The notes: generated by a model from the sequence alone, not told the origin. A stretch of DNA of 64,000 nucleotides from Phanerochaete sordida (GCA_019973155.2 BPQB01000008.1:496001-560000), one strand, 5' to 3'; numbered from the stretch's first letter, positions 46,349 through 58,710 are shown. Program-made: numbers and translations.

Positions 46349-46744
46349 CACCCGTGGCAGGCGACATGCTTGACGTGGTCGTGTGGAAAGAGTTCGGTGG
46401 CTCAAACCTCCGGCTGCAGACCCTGGCTACGGTATATGAGACGGAAAGTAAGAAGTTGTTGCGATCAAAGCCGGAACCCGACGAGAGCTTGTGGACTTAC
46501 TGCGACCGTGCCCGGTTGATGTCATGGGCCGCCTTGCTGATTGAGGACTCATATGAAAGATGGTCTCCCAGGCTGGCCCGTACCCGTTTGCCGCAGCCCG
46601 TCCTTGAGGAAAGCTGCTTCAGGCGACCGAACATCCGCCTTTACCATTGGACATGGAAGGAGGGAACTGATGCGATTTCTTCATTTCGACGATAATGATA
46701 TATTTCGTTTGTACATTTACAAGTACGCCTGTGATTCGGACACT

Positions 46745-48297
46745 TCAGTTCGACTTCAAGACATCATGTTCACTGACACTCACAGCAGCATTTGGCGGAC
46801 TCGCAACACCACCGAGCCTGGAGGAAATCATAAGACACAGCGATGAGGAATCAACACGATACGTACACGTTCAATGGCCACGATGAGAAGAAGAACGTGT
46901 ACTTGTTGGCGACAGCGCACGCCTCTGCGAGATCTTCGAGGTCAAAGAACTCGCCAATGGGCATACCCCAAAGACTGTACAGATTCAGCTCTGAAACGTT
47001 GGCCTTGAATTGTTCGCTTACCCAAGGATTGTCTGCAGGATATTGTGTCAGCGTGATATGGACAACGAGGCGATGCGGGTGCAGACCTGGTGCATGTGCG
47101 GCACGCCCGGCGGAGTAGGCCAGCGCTGAGAATGGTTTTCAGTGGAAGAGATGCTGGCCATTCGTAGCATACTCACCTCGAGTGAGGGCATGTCAGAGGC
47201 GATAGCAGCGAAGTGATTATCCCTGCAACAGTTCAGCGACTATATGCGCCCAAGAAGCCCATATACATACCACAGGAACCGCTTCATGTCCTCGGACTGC
47301 TCGATCCCAGCACTATGATCGTTTGTCAGCACGCTCTCTCGCCCACTCTGAGGCACACTCACAAAGTCTCGTCCTTGCCTGCGAGCGCCTCCCGCTCCGC
47401 GCGCGTCACGGCGAACCATTTGAGCGTGAAGCCGACGCGGAGGAGCAGGATGTCGCCCGTCTTGAACGTCACGCCCTGCTGCTCTGCGCACGCTGCGAGG
47501 TCCTGCGCAGTAATGGCGTGCGTCGCCCATGGGTCGTACGGCAGCGGCTTTGCGCCGCCTTCGGTGAAGAAGCGCACCATGTCGAGTAGGACCCCGCGCC
47601 CGCAGATACCGTGTTTCGCCCAGTCTACAAAGAGGTTAGGAGAAAGCGAGGGATTAGGGTGAGAAGGGCATACTGTGAATGCCGAGCTTGATCTTGTGCC
47701 GGTTCTTCTCCTTCTCGAGCTCTTCCGGGTCGCTGATGAAGAAGTGGCCTCTAGCGAAGCTTGCAGCTGGTGTGCTATGTTTGCAGTGGTCACCCTTACG
47801 CGTCTGTGCAGAAAGAATAGTCCACGCACTTGTTGTAGAAGACGTTGTGTCCGCCGAAGATACCGAAGTGGCGCATGCCGTCCCACTGGCTGCCCGACTG
47901 CGTATTCTGTGGGAACGACGTGAGCAGAGCGACATAGGCATGGCTTCGCTTCACGTACGATCATCAGCATGTCGTCGTTCGTAGCCTCAGACTTCATCCA
48001 CTGGTTATGGATTGGCGGCTGGCGTTTGAAGCACGGCTTTCCGGGGTAATTAATGGGACTTTGGGGTAACACCAGGTCAGCGAACTAGCGATGCACAGCT
48101 GCTAGACGTGCTCACAGATTCAGGCATATCATCTTCCCCTGCTTGACCTCCTTGACGGCCTCCGCCACGACCTTCTCTGTGAGCAAGTTCACCGTCCCAA
48201 GCTCATCGTCTGGACCCCACACTCCCCACGCGCATCCTGTGTACTCATGAAAGCTGGGGAGCTCGCCGAAAGTCGGCAGCTTCTTCTCTTCGACCAT
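46745..48297 (-). CDS. Cyclase-family hydrolase (kynurenine formamidase-like)
   Basis: Eleven exons (first 48297-48116, last 46817-46745) give 346 residues, the usual size of the fungal family. Recognisable segments: GCAWGVWGPDDELGTVNLLT at the N-terminus, SQWDGMRHFGIFGG (the metal-binding WDGxRH of the family), KTGDILLLRVG, GMPIGEFFDLEDLAE and a C-terminus PLNVLGGVASPPNA. Exon 9 is only 11 nt (47032-47022); without it the conserved HQTILGLWGMPIGE segment is broken. The bacterial and animal relatives hydrolyse N-formylkynurenine or similar amides, but the fungal branch has no proven general substrate. Shares strand with the acyltransferase (397 bp between them). Confidence 0.85.
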
Positions 48298-49050
48298 GCT
48301 TGCCCCTGTTGCGACTGGGGTCAGTGTCTTGCCTGCTTGCAAGGTCCACTGCACGCTTATGAGGCTTCCAGCACGGGCCGGTTCCCACCAGACGGACGCG
48401 TCGGTATCCCAGGAAGGTCCACGAGACCAGCTTCCTCAGCGAGAGGATGAGAGAAAGGTGGGGTCTAGGGTAGCATCAGAGCGATTTCGGAGCGCAGCTG
48501 GTCATGCGAGGGAACGCGACATGGCCGTTCGGTATTCCGTTTCACACCCGAACCAGATGCAGGCTGGAAGCCGTGATAGCTAGAGAGTTCAAAGCGACTG
48601 CGTAGACACCGCCAGCGACTTCGATCTATGCCGTGAGATGGACTGGTAGAAGGCAGGCTTGCACAAGAATATCAGGGATAGGATTCGGCAGTTTGGCATT
48701 CACGGAGACACAGGGTCCAGCTATACGTAACGCTGGAGGGAAATCAGCTCGTAAATCAGCGGAGGGAATCACAGGCCCACTGACTAGGTACCGGAGGTAC
48801 TATACGCGCGTAGATATGAGGAGGAGTCCTTGCGGTGCTCGACGCTACTGCCAACGTCCACGGCTCGTCCGCAACGCAGAGACTGGGATCGTCGGGATCT
48901 GGTGAGATCGGTTCGCGCGTCATCTGATGGCACTGATCGGCCCTGTCCGAAGCGGACCGGCCACGCGCGACGCGAACCGCACCGAACAATACACAACTTG
49001 TTCACGACGTTCACCACGACGAGCAGCGGCGCTCGACGACGCGCCAGACG
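48298..49050. other. Divergent promoter region, no gene seen
   Basis: Lies between the minus-strand cyclase-family gene and the plus-strand shugoshin gene and so holds both promoters. Confidence 0.45.
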
Positions 49051-51053
49051 ATGAGCAGGAGACCATCCAGAGTCTCCGTCGACACTCGGCAAAATGACAC
49101 TCTCCTCGAATTCGAAACCTGTGAGTCCCAAAGCAACCTGATCCTGCCCACGGTCTGTTCATGTTGGCACGCAGTCAAGAAGAAGTTTCTCCTCGCGAAC
49201 AAGCATATCACCAAGTACGTACGACTATATGCGCTTCATATAGCTTGCTTGACATTGCTGTAGGCTTAACTCGACGCTGAGCGTTCGAATCGAGGAGCTG
49301 AACGCGCAGATATCGTCACTCTATGTGGAGAACCTGCGATTGCGCGCCTCGGAGATCGCGCTCGCTTCGCAGCTGAAGAAGGAACGGGAGAAGGCACGGA
49401 AAGTTCTTGACGACGCAGAGGCTGCGGTGAGTGTCCCAGTGACGCACGTACGCTCTCGAGTTCACATGAATGCTGCTCGTAGACACATGCTCTAATGAAG
49501 CAGCTGGGTCATATTCGCAAGGCACACCACATCTCCCGCGAATCGAGCAGCCCAGAACCCGAACCAGCGCCGGTTCCGCGTGCCCGACGACCTGTCATCG
49601 ATCCGAACGCGTCTCCGCCGCTCAACCGCATAGCCCGCGCTCCCACAGTTCCTGCACTGTTTGAGGAAGACGAGGACGAGGATGAGGACGTCCAGTCGAG
49701 CCCGACTCCTCGCAGGCGCAAGAGCAAGTCGCGGTCCTCCAGCTCAGCCACAGGTTCGAACTCTCGCCTGCCACTACCCACGCGGACATCCTCACCGCCT
49801 CCCGACCATACCCCGCTGAAGGAATTCGAAGACCAGCTGATTCGGGCGGGCAAGAAGAAGCCAACACGAAGACAGAGTGGACTGTTGACAGCTAGTATGT
49901 CGATAACGACTGCGACGCCGAGCGGCTTTAAGACCGAACATCACATCGCTCCGCGGCCGCCCAGCCCTGCGTTCGGATCACCGCTACGGAGAGACGCCGC
50001 TTTGGAGGAAGAGCAAGACCAAGCTCTCGCTGAGATGGATGCCGCTTTCCCAGATCGTGAAGACGATGCTGAGGAACTGGTCGCGCCAGCTGTCACGAAG
50101 CGGAGGCGGAGACCCAAAGACGACGACGACAATGACGACGATTATGTGCCACCGAAGAAAGAGAATGACAGGAGGAAGTCAAAGTACAAAGGGGACGATG
50201 ATGACGACGACAGGCTTAGGAGAGAGCGGGACAAGCGGAGGTCGAGGGACAGGGAAGAAGGTGCTGCTCCCAGTTCCTATGAGGGTAAGAAACCTAGACT
50301 GAAAGATGTCACCAATTCACCACCTGCTCGACTATCGCTGGCGACCACAGATATTCATGGTACGTCTGATCGCCATCGTTTGTGATATATTGGTTTACAT
50401 GCGTGTTCACAGACCGGGAACGACAACGCACACCTATTACTGATCCGTCACCCTCATCTGCGACATCCTCTTCGTCTCAATCCGCGCGGACCTTCATCAC
50501 CACCCCCGCCACAACTCCACCAGAATCACATCTGCCCACACCACGGGCATCAAGCCCGCTTTCCGTGGCAGACGACGAGCCTGCCGGTGCCCGCGAACGA
50601 CGCGTGCGCAAGAGCATCAACTACGCCGAACCGAAGCTCAATACGTACGTCGCCCAGCACATAGCCCCGCTTTAATTAAAATCTGACTGCTCGTCACACA
50701 GGAAAATGCGCAAACCTGATCCACCGCCACCGCCGCCTGGCACGCTCAAGCGCCCGAGCTCGGCGGGCGAGCACGCGCCGCGGCGCTCGCTCGAGAAGAG
50801 CACCTCGGCGGACTCGCTCGCGTCGCGCCACAGCGTCGACGGCGCGGCCGCGGGCGTGAAGCGCAAGAAGAGCCGCGCGCACGTGCCCGCGGACGGCGAC
50901 GAGAGCGACGGGGGGCAGGCGGACGGCGAGGGCGGCGTGCGCGCGCCGGGCGCCGCGGCTGCGTGGGTCGCGGAGGGCCGCCGGCGCAGCGCCGTGGCGT
51001 CGGTCGCGCGCCGCGCCGAGAGCGAGGAGCGGAGGCATAGCGTGGCGGTGTGA
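49051..51053 (+). CDS. SGO1: Shugoshin
   Basis: Six exons (49051-49120, 49175-49214, 49264-49426, 49483-50359, 50413-50644, 50702-51053) give 577 residues. The N-terminal coiled coil (about residues 24-85: FKKKFLLANKHITKLNS, then ENLRLRASEIALASQLKKER) is the shugoshin PP2A-binding and dimerisation domain. The C-terminal basic motif RRVRKSINYAEPKLNTKMRK (about residues 443-462) is the shugoshin box that binds phosphorylated histone H2A at centromeres; it is split by intron 5, so only the spliced model shows it whole. The middle is acidic and disordered. Role: protects centromeric cohesin and helps bi-orientation of chromosomes. A single family member in meiosis/mitosis is common in these fungi. 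Confidence 0.9.
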
Positions 51054-52933
51054 GGCGTCGCGGTGGCGTCCGAGCGTGGTTTCTCCGTATGCACCCCTCG
51101 GGCCCCGGCGTCGCGGGGCCCGTTCGTACTGTTGTGGTTTACTGTACATGTCGCTTACTGCGTGTCTTCCAGCGTCGGGTCGGGGTCGGGCCATGTATAA
51201 TTGGCAGTGTCTGCATATGCATAGGTGTATAACTACGTGGTACGGGTCACGTCTAATATAAATACAAGCGTACAGGGAGCGAGAGCTAGGGAAGTAGCGA
51301 TGTCTCATCCGCGATCTAGCCCTGTGTCTACTTACGCGCACAGTTAGGGCAGAGCTCAGGGAGCTGGGGAGCTATAGACATTGATCGTCAATGTCACCGT
51401 GAAACATCGTTCGAGCGAGATCACTCACAGTACTGCTGGGACGGCTGACGACTGAAAATCGTCAGTGGCTCAGGGCCGGTGCGTACTTTGATAGTAGAGC
51501 AGATGGACTCACTACTGCCAGCAGCGCCTCTTGCAGTCGTCGCCGGTGCAGTTCGGCGGGTGCACAGGGCTGAACTTGCACTTGGGGTTGTCGCACGCGA
51601 TGTGCTCGTCGGGCTGCCCCGGCGAGTGTGGTCAGCGGTGTGGACAGCGGCGGGGACCGGCGGAGTGTGTCAGCGCACCATGGTGAACGCGTGCCCGCAG
51701 ACGGTGTAGATGTAGCAGACTCTGTGGCGCGCGGTGAGCAGCTGCGGGGGCCTGATGCGCGCGTGCGGCGTACTGGCGGCGGTTGCACATTGTCGCGGTG
51801 CTTCTCGGGCGGCGTTGGCAGACTAATAGGCTTCCTAGGCTCCGCGGCAGAGGCTTCGGCGGGTGCAGGCTGTCTGGCCTTCTGTCACGAACCCCGCAGC
51901 CTATATACACGCGTCGCGGGCGATCCGTGCGCCATCGCGCCGCACGCCCGCGTACTGCGCACCGCGGCGGCACGCAGAGGGTCTCAACTGCAGGCCCGCG
52001 CAGCGTCCACGGCGCGCAGGCGACGGGGAGCACGCGGCCGGTGCAGGGCGGCGCACGCGCGCGCGCCGGGGCTCGCCACGCGCGCGGAAACGTCAGAGCC
52101 GCAGCCGCGTCGCGCCCGAGACGGGCACCCCGCGGCCTCCATTGCGATCGCCAAAACGCGCAGCGGGCGAGGCGAGCCCTCGGGGGCCAGGACACACGCA
52201 GCCGGAGCCCCGCACGGCGCGGGCGCAGCACGTGCCGCCGCCACCCGCGCAGGGATGGTTGCGCGCCGCTGCCTTACGTGGCGAGCCGCCGTGCCCAGTG
52301 CGTGCAGAAGCGTGCACGGCAGGGAAGACGCGTTCGGTGGATGTCACGGTGCGACGTGGGACGCTGCTGCGGCGGCGGGAGTTCCGTCGCCCGCAGCCGC
52401 AGGGTGGACCCCCAGACGTCCACATAGGGCTTTGTGGTGCCTTTCCTCCGAAGGGCCACTTGATGGTGAGTATGTCGGAGGGTCCACCGGAGCGACATGT
52501 TCAGCACAGCGTGCTCGTATTTGGTGAAACAATACGCTTACTTCATCTCTGCGTCTGCAAGCGGGTGGTCACAGCCGGACGCGACCCACACCCATAGGAT
52601 TATGTCTTTCGCTCGTAGTCCCGTTGTCGGCTATTGCGAGGTGAGAATAACCGGCGGAGCAGTTGGGATGGACGGCCGATTTCCAACTTCACTGGAATGC
52701 TTTGTCAGGCTGCGTCGGATGGCGGGACTCGTCGCGAGCAGACGGGTTCCCGTGCAACGAGCTGTGTTGGGCACTGCAGCGAGCTTTACAACCATTGCCT
52801 AGTTCGTCACAGCGTGATCCGCGCTCCTTATGTGGTCTTGTTTGCCTCAAGCGGACACACAGACGCCGGGCGAGGATCTCTGCATCCTGCCTTCATCTCT
52901 CGCCTCCCCGCGTCGACAACACTCCGCCCAGCT
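51054..52933. other. GC-rich gene-poor stretch
   Basis: From about 51.5 to 52.5 kb composition is again very CpG-rich with overlapping open frames on both strands and no domain. It resembles the stretches near 18-20 kb and 22 kb. No gene supported. Confidence 0.4.
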
Positions 52934-53479
52934 ATGGCCTCTGCATCAGCGAAACCAAAGGCGAAGGGAAAGGGCAAGCAGCCCAAGAGATTTGTGGAAC
53001 AAAAGGCACGTCTGCGCGCCCTCCAAGACGGGTCTTACTCATGCCCTGAAACTCCAGGACACAGCGCTGCAGCTCGCGTCCATCATCGGTGATCAGCAGG
53101 AGACGAGAGCGAAGCAAAAGGTCGAGAGGCACCAGCGGCACGACAAGGTTCGTCACTCTGCAACTCGCGACCAAACTCGCCCGATTGATGATTCTCATGA
53201 TGTCCGCAGGAGCCTGAGCGTGCGGAGCACAAGTCGCGGCCCTCGGGCAAGGACAAGCTAGTGCGCCGTCCCTATCACCTTTTCCTGATGCCCGTCTGAC
53301 ATGCGTCACCACCGCAGAAGGAGGTCAAAGCGGCTCTCAAGGCCGAGAAGGCGAAAGCAAAGAAGGAAAAGGCCAAGGCAAAGAAGATGAACACCGGTCA
53401 CCCCAGCGACAGCGTCTCGCGATTACGAACGGACGAGCAACCGCCGGCAAAGCCCCGTCGGCGCGTCGCCTTCGCGTGA
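52934..53479 (+). CDS. Small basic coiled-coil protein
   Basis: Four exons (52934-53005, 53058-53147, 53210-53260, 53318-53479) give 124 residues: a Lys-rich start (KPKAKGKGKQPKRF), a helix (DTALQLASIIGDQQETRAKQ), and a second Lys/Ala helix (KEVKAALKAEKAKAKKEK) with a basic tail. Introns 2 and 3 are GT..AG. Intron 1 must remove 52 bp, or 64 bp, to keep frame: the 52-bp choice uses a GC donor (AAG, then gcacgt) and keeps RFVEQK, the 64-bp choice uses a weak gtggaa donor. If neither is used, the frame is broken after residue 48. No known domain; composition suggests a nucleic-acid or nucleolar association, which is inference. Confidence 0.6.
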
Positions 53480-54865
53480 TAGCCCAGCACAGAAGGCAAC
53501 ACCACCAAGACGGTCTCTCCTAGGCAAAGCTACCCTACCCATGTCGGCGGGTCCAGGCTCCCCATACACGGCATCAGGCAGCCAGGGTGCTGCTGCCCTT
53601 CGAGCTGGGGCAAGCGGTGATTACCCGCTGTTGGCCCGTCGCATAGGACTGATGTCGCAGAGGTCGTTCCAAAACCTCTGGCTGTCAAACCTTGCGGCCA
53701 GTCCACGCCGACCGCCATGCGACAATCCGTGTCTGGAGTAGCTCAGGAAATGTCACAGAGCTATGTCAATCTTCCTGTGGCTCCCAGTGCGCTTCACACT
53801 GGCACAGCACCAGTAGCGTCTTCGCTGTACCTACTGTGCCAAATGAGAAATCCTACGTCTGCCTTTCGCGCAGCCCTTTCTCATGACAGACCTCCCCCCG
53901 CGTGCGCCTCACGATGCTCATCAAGCGCCACATTTCGCTGTGCAAGATGGTTGCGCGCGCACCACGCGTATCCCTCGGAACACGCCCCTCGGACCGCCCG
54001 CCTCTCGCGGGTCACCGTCGCCCAGATCCACTGCGCACGGACGCCGTCCGCGACACGCGCCTGACAAACCATGCCAGATCCCCGGCGAGCCGGGCTTTGT
54101 CGCAGGTCTCGGGCCTTGCGTGCGTCCGCGCTCGCCCGCGCAGAAGGCGGCGCCCGCCCCCGGGTCGCGTGCAGGTGCGTGGAGAGTCGACACACGCACT
54201 GGGCCGCCCTCGGTGGTGCGTGGAGATGCGATCTGGGTGCCCGCGGCGCTGAGTTGCATTTTTAGGCGTGCCGGACGTCTGTCCGCCGTGGGTGTGCGAC
54301 CGTTCTCGTGCTGCTCAAACAGACGACGTGCGTGACGCGGCCACGCCGAGGATAGCCTAACTGCATGTTCGCCTCCCCCGCATTTGATTTTTCGGGCGCA
54401 CCGTGGGTGCGTGCGTGCGCCAGTCGAGATGCTGGGTATGCCAACGCCGATGGTGCGTCCCTGCGCGCATGTGTGCTGTGCACTGGTGCATCGGGCGTGC
54501 GCCCTGGATGTGGCCTACGCTGTCCCTGTGGCACTCGAGAGCCATGTGCAGTGACACAGCAGCCATGAGAGCACTCCCTGAGAGTTTTGTGCACTGCGGC
54601 GAGCTCGTCTCCGTTCAATGTGGAAACGTAAATTGGGAGCCAAGATAGGATGTTTACAACAAGTAGCCACAGCGGTCTCCATTCTGTACCCTACTACCAG
54701 GCGAGACGAGACCGTCATACACACGAGTTCACGATTGGTATCACAGCCAAGACAGCGAGTGCGGACGCATTTTGTCGACAAGTGTACAGACAACCAACAT
54801 AGCGCAATTCAAAGCAGAAACAGCAGTGCATGCATACCAAGAGACAAGAAAGCGGCAACAGCGAA
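53480..54865. other. Intergenic, GC-rich in part
   Basis: From 53.9 to 54.3 kb overlapping GC-driven frames occur on both strands; otherwise nothing gene-like. Confidence 0.4.
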
Positions 54866-56691
54866 CTACGCGTCCGCGTCGACTCCTTCGGGCAGGTCGT
54901 GAATCCAGCCGGTAAAATCGACGTCGCGCTCCAGCAGGTCGCTGACCATGCCGACCTGGCCCTCGACGTCGAACTGCGAGTTGTAGCCCACCTGCGACTG
55001 GCTCGCCGGCGGCGCCCCGCCCGCCTGCGTGCTCGCGAACGGCGGCGCGAACGCGCCCGAGTGCGGGAAGAGCGGCGACACCGGCGAGCGCGCGCGCGAG
55101 GGCACGCTCTGCGGCGAGCCCGAGGAGCCCGACGCGGGCGACGAAAAGAGCGTGCGCGCGCGGCTCGCGGCGGTCGGCGCGGGCGACGGCGTGCGCGGCG
55201 CGCCGGCCAGCGTGGGCAGCGCGTCATCGTCTGCGTCTGCGCCGCCCGGCGCGGGCGTCGTCGTGCGGCTCTGCAGCTTGCGCGAGGGCGGGCGCGGGCG
55301 TGGGCGCGAGCGGCGCGAGGACGCGAGGAGGTCCGTCAGCGTCGGCAGCTGGCCGGGCGTCCCGCGCTCTGGCGTGCGTGGCACGGGCAGGCCCTTCGCG
55401 TTGCCGAGGCCCTTGCTCGACGAAGCTGGGCGCGGAGGCGTGTGTGGGGGTGACGCAGGTGGCGGAGGGGTCGTAGGCCGCTCCGGAGCAAGCGGGGCAG
55501 GAGCAGGGTCGGCTGGCGGGGTCGTGATCTTCGTGCGCTTCGCTAGCGGAGAGCGCTGCGAGGCTTCGGAAGGCGGTGTGATTGGCCGGGCGCGCTTCGC
55601 TGTCTCAGGTGGCGCTTGCGGTGGGCTGGAAGATGACGCAGGCGGAGGTACCGCGAGGTCGAGCGAGTTCGGGAGCTGCGGCGAAGAGGAGGGCGACGAC
55701 GGGAACTGGCGCAATATGGGCGGCGGTTTCGCCTTCTTGGCAGCGTTTGGTAGAGGCGTCGACGTTTCCAGCTGCTGTGGGAATGATGGCGGGATGTACT
55801 CCTACGCCTGGATGAGCGTCGGTTGACGGGTGAGAAAGATTTCGCGCGCACCATTTCGGAGAGGTCAGCGATCCCTTTCGGTGAGGGCCCAGACCTATCC
55901 GGGACGCCCTTGTCGGGTTGCTGAACTGACGTCGCAGGTGTTGAATCATTCTTGTCAGCAGGGGGACTATCCTTGCCGCTGGGTGCAGCGGTGTGGCGTT
56001 TGACCACAGGGAACGAAAGCGGCGACTGATGCTGTCTTTCCGTGTCTTTACCCTTTCCCTTCGCTGAGGACGTGCTCGGAGTGTCGGCATCGCTACCATT
56101 CAGCGAGGTGGAGGGCGGCGCGGGGACAACCTTGGCCTGCCACGCCTGGACCTTGTCCCGCACGTCGGTCCTCGCTGACGGCCTCTGACCCTCAGCTCCA
56201 GCCGGGAAGAACTTGGACGTTCTCCCCTCCGGAGCAGGTGGCTTTTCGAACCGTTTGGCCCATCTCTCCTCGCACTGCTCCCACTCCTCTTCCGTCTCCG
56301 GTAAGACGAACTTGTAGTTCCCGACGTCGACGTCTACCATCTCCCCTACTCTCACGCCAGGCGCTGCGCCGACGTATTGTCTGCTTGTCGCCGCCGTCTT
56401 GACGAGGTCCGCCACACGCTTCCACTTCGCGCTGCGTGGGTTGTATCCTGCGTACTGGATGGCCTCCTGGATCTTCGCCTTGAGCGCGTTCGTACGAGCA
56501 TCGAAGTTGGGTGATGCCGGACGCGAAGGTGGATAGAGTTCTTCGTCTAGATCCGCGAGTGCAATGCGCTGCGCCTCCAAATCTGCCAGGAGGTTCGCGT
56601 ACGGAGGTGGTTGGATCGGCGTGCTCGTCATGTCGGAGTAGTCGCCTGGTTGAAGTTGAGAGCTACCCTCGACGAAGGTGGACTGTACCAT
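54866..56691 (-). CDS. Long Pro/Ser-rich disordered protein
   Basis: Two exons (56691-55852 and 55801-54866) with a 50-bp phase-0 intron (gtgcgc..gcgtag) give 591 residues. ATG 56691 is chosen because the frame upstream has no start context and no conserved composition. Residues about 30-130 look folded: a helix with LLADLEAQRIALADLDEELY, then VGNYKFVLPETEEEWEQCEE. The rest is low-complexity, rich in Pro, Ser, Thr and basic patches (AKRTKITTPP, RRSRPRPRPP), with a conserved-looking hydrophobic end DFTGWIHDLPEG. Probably a nuclear regulatory protein with many phosphorylation sites; no named family recognised. Confidence 0.75.
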
Positions 56692-57187
56692 CGTGATACA
56701 AGACAAAGAGACAATACTGAGGCCTTGCCGGCCCTGAACAAGACAAGACAATCGGGGGAGATGGAGCCAAAAGGCAAGCCGGGCAAGAGCCCGCTTCCCG
56801 AGCCAAGTGCGGGAGTTGGCACGTGATCTGCACATACCAAATATGGTGAAGCCGCCGAGGGCCACAGTGAACGGACGGCGGTGCAATCCACGGAAGCTAC
56901 TGGAGAGCAGCTAGCCTGAGAGAGCTCTTCAATTTGGAGAGCTGCTACAGGAGAGCACCAGCGTGGAAACATAGATCTTGCTGCACGCAGAAGTCGGCAC
57001 GAGCGGAGTGCCTCAGTCAACTATGTAGATACGAACGTCGACCACACTTGGACCCAGCATACGCAGAACAAATCGTTATACGTAGCATACATGCACTACA
57101 ATACAGCGGGCACCATTCTACCTGGGCTACATAGACCCTGGCTTCTGGCAGCCTTAGCGCGTGACAGGGTGCGAAGACCAGAGCAAG
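56692..57187. other. Intergenic, no gene seen
   Basis: Promoter of the disordered-protein gene and 3' UTR of SWS1, both on the minus strand. Confidence 0.45.
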
Positions 57188-57819
57188 TTAAGGGACAAAA
57201 CGAGAGCAAATTTGAGCCATCTCATCGGCATTAGCCGTCCGCTCGAGAGCTCTCTTCATCCGCAAGGCTAGTATCACAGCAAGAAGATGTTTGCACTAGG
57301 GAACATAGCACCGTTAGCATTGATGATTGCACTGATGAACTGAAGTATACCATGTGCTGCTGGTCTGTAACAAGCACAGAGAATGCAAAGGATGCACATG
57401 TGCAGTAAGACGGCGTCTTCTTCGCGCCAACAGCCTGTCCTGGAAACACCGAGTATGTCGCCGTGGTGCCCAGGACCTGATACCGCTTGTGACCCCAGGC
57501 TGTGTTGAGCTTGATAACTAAACGGAAATAAGCGCTGTGTGATACCGCAGAACTTCACACCTACCGCTGTCCCTGTCCACCAAATCTACGGCAGCCAGGA
57601 GCAGATTGTCGTCAAAGAAGAAACGGAGCCGTTCGAAATACTCCTCGTCGATCTGGGCTAGAATGCCAGCAGTGAGACTCGCCGGGCCACATGCACGTAA
57701 CGAAAACTGGGAGGAAGCTCACTTTCACCGTCAGCGTCGCCAGGCCCTGTGTCCATCCCAGGTTCGAACTTCTCCTCGAGCGCGGCATCTAACAACAAGC
57801 GTATGTCCTCGGAAGACAT
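57188..57819 (-). CDS. SWS1: SWIM-finger recombination factor Sws1 (ZSWIM7)
   Basis: Four exons (57819-57723, 57657-57565, 57517-57351, 57295-57188) give 154 residues, close to the 140-residue human ZSWIM7. The SWIM zinc finger is complete only after splicing: SYCTCASFAFSVL supplies Cys-x-Cys, and exon 4 opens with CKHLLAVILA, supplying Cys-x-His. The surrounding FAFSVL and CKHLLAV are the diagnostic residues of the Sws1 branch rather than of plant or transposase SWIM fingers. The N-terminus (EEYFERLRFFFDDNLLLAAV) is the helical part that contacts a Rad51 paralogue. Role: Shu complex subunit that promotes Rad51 filament assembly in homologous recombination. Confidence 0.88.
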
Positions 57820-57954
57820 CTTGCGAGGTCGAGTACTGCAATATAATCAATCACGTATATCGCGTATGATAGTTCAGCGCGCTGGTGCGCGCATTGGCGG
57901 ATGTGAGCTGTCCGCGTTCCGGGGAGTCTTGCAAGGTGGCAGTGCGAGCGCAAG

Positions 57955-58617
57955 ATGGGTTCCAGCAGAGTTGCCAAATTGGTCGAGCATTGCGGAGTTT
58001 CATTACTTGTATACCGGGGTCCTGGCGAGCAGGGTCAGGATAGGACCCCGCGTCTCCTAGCGAGCTGGCGCCAGCCGCAAGTTGCTCAACGTCTCTCATG
58101 TGTCATGGACGAACAAGACCTGTATGAAAAATTTCTAGTGGATATCGCTTTCATACGGTGTTTTATTGCTAACTTGCTGGTGAGTTTTTTCAGCTTGAAG
58201 TCAGGACTCACGACGATCTTCTATGCAAAGCTTGCAGCCCGGACGACGATCCCCGTCATGCCCATCTCGGCGCCGCTCGCTCAGCCTCCGGCCGGTGCGT
58301 TCCTGAAGCCTCATTGCATCGAGCCGTGTGTGCCGTCGGGCGACGTAAGTACTTTCTATGACGTTGCGAGCCCTTTACATGCCGGACTCTGCTGGTCCTG
58401 CACACCGAGTCATCCACACATGATCATGGGACGTGTCTCGCACCCGCATCGAACAAGGTTTGCTATGTTGCGCCCAAAATATCTGCATCCTTACAAACGC
58501 ATCGTGTACGGTGCGCCCATCCGACGAACAGCGCTCATAGATGCCGAAAGCGTACGTCGTTGTGCTCATGACTCTAGTCACAATAAAGTTCACCATAGGT
58601 ACGCGACATCGTGGTAA
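57955..58617 (+). CDS. Uncertain open frame, 220 codons
   Basis: A frame from ATG 57955 stays open for 220 codons in sequence of ordinary GC content, which is longer than expected by chance. The protein has no recognised domain, no consistent composition and an odd mixture of hydrophobic and Cys/His residues; splice-like signals inside (for example gtgagt near 58180) would break it up. It lies head to head with SWS1. It may be a lineage-specific gene, part of a spliced gene, or chance. Confidence 0.25.
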   Translation: MGSSRVAKLVEHCGVSLLVYRGPGEQGQDRTPRLLASWRQPQVAQRLSCVMDEQDLYEKFLVDIAFIRCFIANLLVSFFSLKSGLTTIFYAKLAARTTIPVMPISAPLAQPPAGAFLKPHCIEPCVPSGDVSTFYDVASPLHAGLCWSCTPSHPHMIMGRVSHPHRTRFAMLRPKYLHPYKRIVYGAPIRRTALIDAESVRRCAHDSSHNKVHHRYATSW

Positions 58618-58704
58618 GTTTGCGCACCGCCCGGAGGCGAAGCGATGACTCCCTGGATGTTGCAGCGATGCCTGGTATGCGTCCAAAAACGGTGGCAGCT
58701 GAGG

Positions 58705-58710
58705 TATAAA
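58705..58710 (+). promoter_or_regulatory. TATA box of DUF6593 gene 1
   Basis: TATAAA 87 bp before the start codon. The paralogue has TATAAAA at nearly the same distance (84 bp). Confidence 0.6.

Noticed and set aside
24195..48297. Secondary-metabolite cluster
   Set aside because: An O-methyltransferase, an MFS transporter and an acyltransferase occur, but no core synthase, terpene cyclase or P450 was found, and phosphatases, peptidases and a Rap1-like gene lie between them.
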